Of a stretch of 43,730 bases of DNA, positions 40,209 to 43,730 are shown one piece after another. This DNA is from Bdellovibrionales bacterium (GTDB lineage: Bacteria; Bdellovibrionota; Bdellovibrionia; Bdellovibrionales; UBA1609). Position 1 is the stretch's first letter; each line of letters opens with the position of its first letter. The stretch spans positions 1 to 43,730 of the forward strand of contig JAPPLG010000008.1 of assembly GCA_028819545.1 (NCBI GenBank). The letters are read 5' to 3'. Made by a program: the position numbers and the translations under genes. The notes under the pieces were generated by a model, which saw nothing but the letters and a program-made list of their open reading frames with translations, was not told the origin of the DNA and did no database searches.

Positions 40209-40868
40209 CTAAGCAAAGGTGAGAGTTCTAATAATAGTTCTTAAAATTCTTTTTAATGAATGAGTTTCTTCTTTACAATTAGGATAAAGAAAAGTGCTGG
40301 ATTTTTCATCAGCTGGAAAAATTACAGAAAACTCTTCAAGTGTCAGATCCTTGACTTTTTTAGGATAAAGATCACCACGCGCTTGATCATAAATAAACTC
40401 CTGCTCTATGGCCGAACGGGGTTTCGGTAAAGGAGAATAAGAAAGAGAAAGTTGTTCCAACTGCTTGTCAAAGACATACTTATGCACAACAGGACAAACT
40501 GTATGGTAGCGCCTTTGATTTAAATAATCATACTCATTATCAATCTTAGAAGGATCTTTAATAAACTCTCCTGAAGGTAAACGTGTTTTTACAAACACCG
40601 TATCTTGTATCACCTCCAAAGTAATAAAATCTTCATCCATTTGAAGAGCATGAGTGCCTCCAGCCATATCAGAACTTAAAGGCTCTTTTTTGGAATTTAA
40701 AACGGCGTAACTGTGAATATCCCGAACTGTAACAGTATTTAAAATATCATCAAAAGAAAAAGCTACAGCTTCTGTTTCCTCTTCATTCCAACACACAAAA
40801 CTTTTTTGTGTACAGGAAGCAGAAAAAGTAAAAAGGAACAGAACAAATAAAAAATAAAGGCGCATCAT
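40209..40868 (-). CDS. lipoprotein of unknown function
   Basis: A 219-residue precursor with a strongly hydrophobic signal and lipobox FSASC (Cys 19). The mature protein is acidic and probably beta-rich at first (VAFSFDDILNTVTVRD, FITLEVIQDTVFVKTRLPSG), with a pair of Cys and a C-terminal basic helix (LKRILRTIIRTLTFA). AAGGG upstream supports the start. It follows the 40887 gene after 18 bases and is the last of four exported proteins transcribed from the porin side. No family recognised. Confidence 0.65.
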   Translation of the reverse strand: MMRLYFLFVLFLFTFSASCTQKSFVCWNEEETEAVAFSFDDILNTVTVRDIHSYAVLNSKKEPLSSDMAGGTHALQMDEDFITLEVIQDTVFVKTRLPSGEFIKDPSKIDNEYDYLNQRRYHTVCPVVHKYVFDKQLEQLSLSYSPLPKPRSAIEQEFIYDQARGDLYPKKVKDLTLEEFSVIFPADEKSSTFLYPNCKEETHSLKRILRTIIRTLTFA

Positions 40869-40886
40869 TCTTAACCCTTTTGTATT

Positions 40887-41492
40887 TTACCTGGGATAAT
40901 ACGAGCAGTTTTCAGACAGAATGGAAAATTTACGAATTTCCTCCGGTGAATGGTTTGGAGCTATATCCTGAAAAGCCTTTTGCTCCAACTGAGTCACTCC
41001 TTTCTCCCCATAAAAATAATAAATTTGATTTTGCACTTTACAGAAAGTAGCCACATCATTCACTGAAAGCCATGCTAAAGGATTAGATAGTTCATTTTCA
41101 GGCCCCTCTGCCCAAGAGATCTCAATAAATAAAGAATAAAGAAGAAATAGAGACTCTCGAACTTCTTTGATCTGAGCCACTTGCAGGTGGCACTTGGAAT
41201 CCACATTTTGAAAAGACTGAATCAAGCGATGAACACTCGAAAAAAGACTATAACATCCTCCAGGAGAGTTATTCTGTCGGCACTCTTCTAAAGCTGTTTG
41301 ATAAAAAGATTTTTCTTTTTTACCGGAAGAAGAACTCTTTTTGGGAAATAAAAATATCTCATTATTAGTGATATAATTTTCTTTTTGCACATCACACACA
41401 CCCTTAGGAGGACTTTGCAATACAACAAAAGCCACTCCCCCTGCCAACAGCAAAGGCACTAAAAACTTTTTAGGCAAAGAATAAATGTTCAT
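40887..41492 (-). CDS. membrane-anchored or exported Cys-containing protein, unknown
   Basis: 201 residues. Residues 1-28 form a signal peptide or anchor (KKFLVPLLLAGGVAFVVL). A short Ser/Lys linker follows, then a helical domain with about six Cys (ALEEC, GGCYSLF, SKCHLQ, TFCKV, ENCSYY), suggesting disulfides in the periplasm. No recognised family. It lies between two other exported proteins on the minus strand, 42 bases after the 41535 gene. No clear ribosome binding site is seen. Confidence 0.62.
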   Translation of the reverse strand: MNIYSLPKKFLVPLLLAGGVAFVVLQSPPKGVCDVQKENYITNNEIFLFPKKSSSSGKKEKSFYQTALEECRQNNSPGGCYSLFSSVHRLIQSFQNVDSKCHLQVAQIKEVRESLFLLYSLFIEISWAEGPENELSNPLAWLSVNDVATFCKVQNQIYYFYGEKGVTQLEQKAFQDIAPNHSPEEIRKFSILSENCSYYPR

Positions 41493-41534
41493 ACTGTATT
41501 ATTATATCTCTAATTAAAAAAAATAATACTTCAA

Positions 41535-42125
41535 TTAACGAATTTTTTGGCCGCAATTCCGATACCCCTCCTGAAAGGGGTTATATGCTTTCGAATTAGA
41601 CTTTTGAATCCAAGCACTGTCTGTTTGTGAGCAAAAATAAACACTGTATTGCTGAGGCTGTTCATTGTGTAAAGAATACATCTGGGAAATATGAATCAAT
41701 TCCTTATTCACTTTGCTTAACATCTGCATATGCTGTCCTTGAAAGTTTTTTCCAAACATTACAAGTCTTAAATTTTCTTTGATGGTATACAACTGTCTCG
41801 CCAAATAATTTCTTTGATGATACGTCAGCTGAGATTCTCTGAAAACATTAATTCGATTTAATAAAGCAATGACATTGGATACTTGTGTTTGAAATTGTTC
41901 ATGTTGATTTTTTTTAATGCTTTCATGCACCTCACCCATGAGAGATAATACTTGAGACAGCTGGCCTGTGAAGCTAACACTTGTAGGTGCCTGAATCGCT
42001 TTATTGTTTACAGGGTTCCCTTGCAAATCAGCTTGAGGGATTCTTGCCCACCCTTCACAAAGAAAAAAAATGAAAAAAAAGCTGGAGCAAGAAAACCCCA
42101 GCTTTTTTAAAAAGTTAAATAACAT
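41535..42125 (-). CDS. exported helical protein of unknown function
   Basis: A 196-residue precursor. It has a Lys-containing N-terminus and a very hydrophobic Phe-rich core (FFFIFFLC), with cleavage probably near GWA-R. The mature part is helical and Gln-rich (QLSQVLSLMGEVHESIKK, MQMLSKVNKELIHISQMY), with two Cys near the end. The ATG at 42125 is six bases after the porin stop; the preceding TTG is less likely. The bases coding for the signal peptide form an 11-bp hairpin with T-runs. Function unknown. Confidence 0.62.
   Translation of the reverse strand: MLFNFLKKLGFSCSSFFFIFFLCEGWARIPQADLQGNPVNNKAIQAPTSVSFTGQLSQVLSLMGEVHESIKKNQHEQFQTQVSNVIALLNRINVFRESQLTYHQRNYLARQLYTIKENLRLVMFGKNFQGQHMQMLSKVNKELIHISQMYSLHNEQPQQYSVYFCSQTDSAWIQKSNSKAYNPFQEGYRNCGQKIR
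42075..42108 (-). terminator. probable porin terminator inside the next gene's signal-peptide codons
   Basis: On the minus strand AAAAAAGCTGG (42108-42098) pairs with CCAGCTTTTTT (42085-42075) over a 12-base loop, followed by more T-rich sequence. It begins about 24 bases after the porin stop and lies wholly within codons 6-17 of the downstream gene. Confidence 0.7.
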
Positions 42126-42131
42126 CAATAA

Positions 42132-43313
42132 TTAAAACTTCATTTGAACAACAGCTTGAGCTTTCACACCTGTATCTCCTGCTTTAGGAACTAATACACC
42201 AGCCCAAACTTTACCGCTGACAGAAGAGTTGAAGTTTTTCTTCACATAAACATCTACTTCTGTATCTCCATCGGATACTTGAGTCACATCAGGTCTCATA
42301 TCTGCATTACTGTCTAGGAAATGATAACCTTTAACACCCAACTTCCAGTCAGCACTTGTTTTATAAGCAAGGCCGCCGTAAACATAAGTTAGACCTCGAC
42401 CCCATTGAACCAGATCCATTTTACCAGCATTATAATGTCTTTCATAAAGAAGAGCATCATAGTCAGATCCATCCATATGTCCGCCGATAAAAGCTTTCAA
42501 AGTGGAATTATCCATTTCAAAAGAATAACTGACCTTACCGTTTATAAGTAAACTGGAAAGACTCAATATATTAGTTAGTGAATCTGTAGAAGCAGTTACT
42601 TTGTAACCGAAACCTCCGGCTCCACCGCCAAGAGTAGCTCCCAAGTAAACACCTTCACTGCCACTGTCGTCTGCTACCGCACCATCAACAGCAGGAGCTT
42701 CACTAGCCATCAATGCCTGCTGAGCGGCCGCTAAAGGAGAAAGTGGTTTTTCAATACCCATCTGACCTCTGACATCTTTCACGATTAAATGAAAGTTAGC
42801 TGTCTTAACCAAGTCAGGGAAAGAACGAGCATCTACAGAAACAATGAATAAGTCACTCACATCTTTATTTTGAACTAAAGCAACATCCAATCCCACATTT
42901 TCTGAACTATGAGTTAAAAATAGCCCTTTAAATAAAGTAGGTACAGCATCGTAGTCATTGATGCCTATTACAGAACCATCTGCAATTTTGTAAGTGGACT
43001 GCCCAGCTCTTAGCATAAACTCATCAGAAATCATCCAGTCACCGTAAGCAACCATTCGATCTGATAGAGCAGAATAATCATCTAAATCCAAATAAAGCCC
43101 AGCCACCCCTTCAAAAGACTCACTAGGTCTGAATGAACCAGATACTTTAGCTCGAATGTCAGAAGATAAATTAGTGCCTAGATTATCGACAACATCTCCT
43201 CCTGCACTGCTTTCACTGCTTGCGCGAAAACGATACTCACCACTAAAGTCAGCATCTACAGCTACAGCTTGTAAACCAGCTACAGTCAGTAGCAAAACAA
43301 CCAATAATTTCAT
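42132..43313 (-). CDS. outer-membrane beta-barrel (porin-like) protein
   Basis: A 393-residue precursor with a signal peptide (MKLLVVLLLTVAGLQAVAVDA; cleavage after residue 19-21). The mature part alternates aromatic and Gly/Ser residues in strand-turn pattern (FSGEYRFRASSE, EGVAGLYLDLDDYS, WKLGVKGYHFLD, VDVYVKKNF). It ends in Phe (AVVQMKF), the usual signal for outer-membrane barrel assembly. An Ala/Gly-rich extracellular-type loop occurs around 190-230. AAGGAG eight bases before the ATG is the strongest ribosome binding site among nearby genes, consistent with high expression. Probably a porin or adhesin-like barrel; solute unknown. Confidence 0.8.
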   Translation of the reverse strand: MKLLVVLLLTVAGLQAVAVDADFSGEYRFRASSESSAGGDVVDNLGTNLSSDIRAKVSGSFRPSESFEGVAGLYLDLDDYSALSDRMVAYGDWMISDEFMLRAGQSTYKIADGSVIGINDYDAVPTLFKGLFLTHSSENVGLDVALVQNKDVSDLFIVSVDARSFPDLVKTANFHLIVKDVRGQMGIEKPLSPLAAAQQALMASEAPAVDGAVADDSGSEGVYLGATLGGGAGGFGYKVTASTDSLTNILSLSSLLINGKVSYSFEMDNSTLKAFIGGHMDGSDYDALLYERHYNAGKMDLVQWGRGLTYVYGGLAYKTSADWKLGVKGYHFLDSNADMRPDVTQVSDGDTEVDVYVKKNFNSSVSGKVWAGVLVPKAGDTGVKAQAVVQMKF

Positions 43314-43406
43314 AACAACACTCCTTTTTATTTTTTGCTGTCTAATTTACTGTGACCAAGAATAGTCTTGCCACAGACCTACATTTTGTTGAAACCTATT
43401 GTATTC

Positions 43407-43434
43407 AAAAACCTCTTAAAAAATAAGAGTTTTT
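43407..43434. terminator. A/T-flanked hairpin upstream of the porin gene
   Basis: CTCTTA (43413-43418) and TAAGAG (43424-43429) form a stem flanked by AAAAA and TTTTT, with one bulged C. It could terminate transcription in either direction, or form part of the porin leader 94 bases before its start. Confidence 0.45.
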
Positions 43435-43588
43435 CGCTTTTTACAACGCTATGAGTCTTTTAATCAAGTAAAAAAAAGCACAATTTTATACTTTTTTTGC
43501 AAAAAAGAGCTTAAAAAAAGGCTTTTGTTTATTATGCTGACAATAAAAAAGAGCATTTTAGACTAAATGAGTCATAATGAAACTAAAA

Positions 43589-43662
43589 CGGGGAGTGGCG
43601 CAGTCTGGTAGCGCATCTGCTTTGGGAGCAGAGGGCCGCAGGTTCAAATCCTGTCTCCCCGA
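43589..43662 (+). tRNA. tRNA-Pro (anticodon TGG)
   Basis: A 74-base cloverleaf. The acceptor CGGGGAG pairs with CTCCCCG. The D arm is GCGC/GCGC, the anticodon stem TCTGC/GCAGA with loop TTTGGGA (anticodon TGG), and the T arm has GGTTCAAATCC. The discriminator is A, and CCA is not encoded. Confidence 0.95.
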
Positions 43663-43685
43663 CATTTCCTGATCTGGTCCATACC

Positions 43686-43730
43686 GGAGACATGGGTTAC
43701 ACTTTATACTGGACACATGGGTAACACTTT
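43686..43730. repeat. 25-bp-period tandem repeat, probable insertion-sequence end
   Basis: GGAGACATGGGTTACACTTT (43686-43705) recurs as GGACACATGGGTAACACTTT (43711-43730), 18 of 20 bases alike, with a 25-base period. The window ends within the array. Tandem TTACCCATGT-type boxes are found at ends of some IS481-like elements, by recollection. No transposase is visible here. Confidence 0.5.

Overview
The window is AT-rich DNA from a Gram-negative bacterium. It encodes several lipoproteins, many signal-peptide proteins and one outer-membrane barrel. The gene set (menaquinone enzymes, single-chain glycyl-tRNA synthetase, fused NuoCD, pyruvate phosphate dikinase, DciA, XerC-type recombinase, Sel1-repeat secreted proteins) would fit a Bdellovibrionota or deltaproteobacteria-like lineage, but that placement is an inference. 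Both edges carry short sequences resembling ends of an insertion sequence, so this may be a whole contig broken at repeats.

Layout. 0-6 kb: a solitary beta-class DNA methyltransferase, a coiled-coil repeat protein, a possible ribosome-hibernation-like protein, an N-terminally short RNase R coupled to a HAD phosphatase, and a lipoprotein. 6-10.3 kb: nuoB-nuoCD and a secreted trypsin-like protease with Sel1 repeats. 10.3-14.1 kb (minus strand): an AAA+ enhancer-binding-type regulator, a lipoprotein MerP-like metal-binding protein, a MerT-like transporter, a HAD/UbiA-like membrane protein, DciA and a second lipoprotein. 14.2-15.2 kb: tyrosine recombinase. 15.4-19.4 kb: fumC, menD, menF. 19.5-21 kb: DAHP synthase and ubiE/menG, convergent with aroC. 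22-25.3 kb: second protease/Sel1 protein, a secreted protein and a RelE-type toxin-antitoxin pair. 25.4-36.8 kb: one long minus-strand series glyS, ppdK, smc, a secreted protein, aroB, aroA and a trifunctional aroK-aroD-aroE. 36.9-39.5 kb: two envelope proteins of unknown function and an Mrp/ApbC ATPase whose stop codon lies inside a tRNA-Arg gene. 39.5-40.2 kb: a gene-free, hairpin-rich stretch. 40.2-43.3 kb: a porin-like protein followed by three exported proteins. The window ends with tRNA-Pro.

How the genes work together. All seven shikimate-pathway activities lie between 19.5 and 29.5 kb. MenF and MenD next to them take chorismate toward menaquinone, and UbiE/MenG performs the last methylation. 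Menaquinone would serve the respiratory chain represented here by NuoB and NuoCD. The aroB, aroA, aroK-D-E order equals the domain order of the fungal pentafunctional AROM protein, and the last three activities are fused in one chain. The other notable signals are an SMC protein without a visible hinge, a hairpin that can both terminate transcription and hide the ribosome binding site of the MerP-like gene, a 14-copy tetranucleotide repeat in a divergent promoter region, and the structured region with a duplicated tRNA-Arg 3' end.
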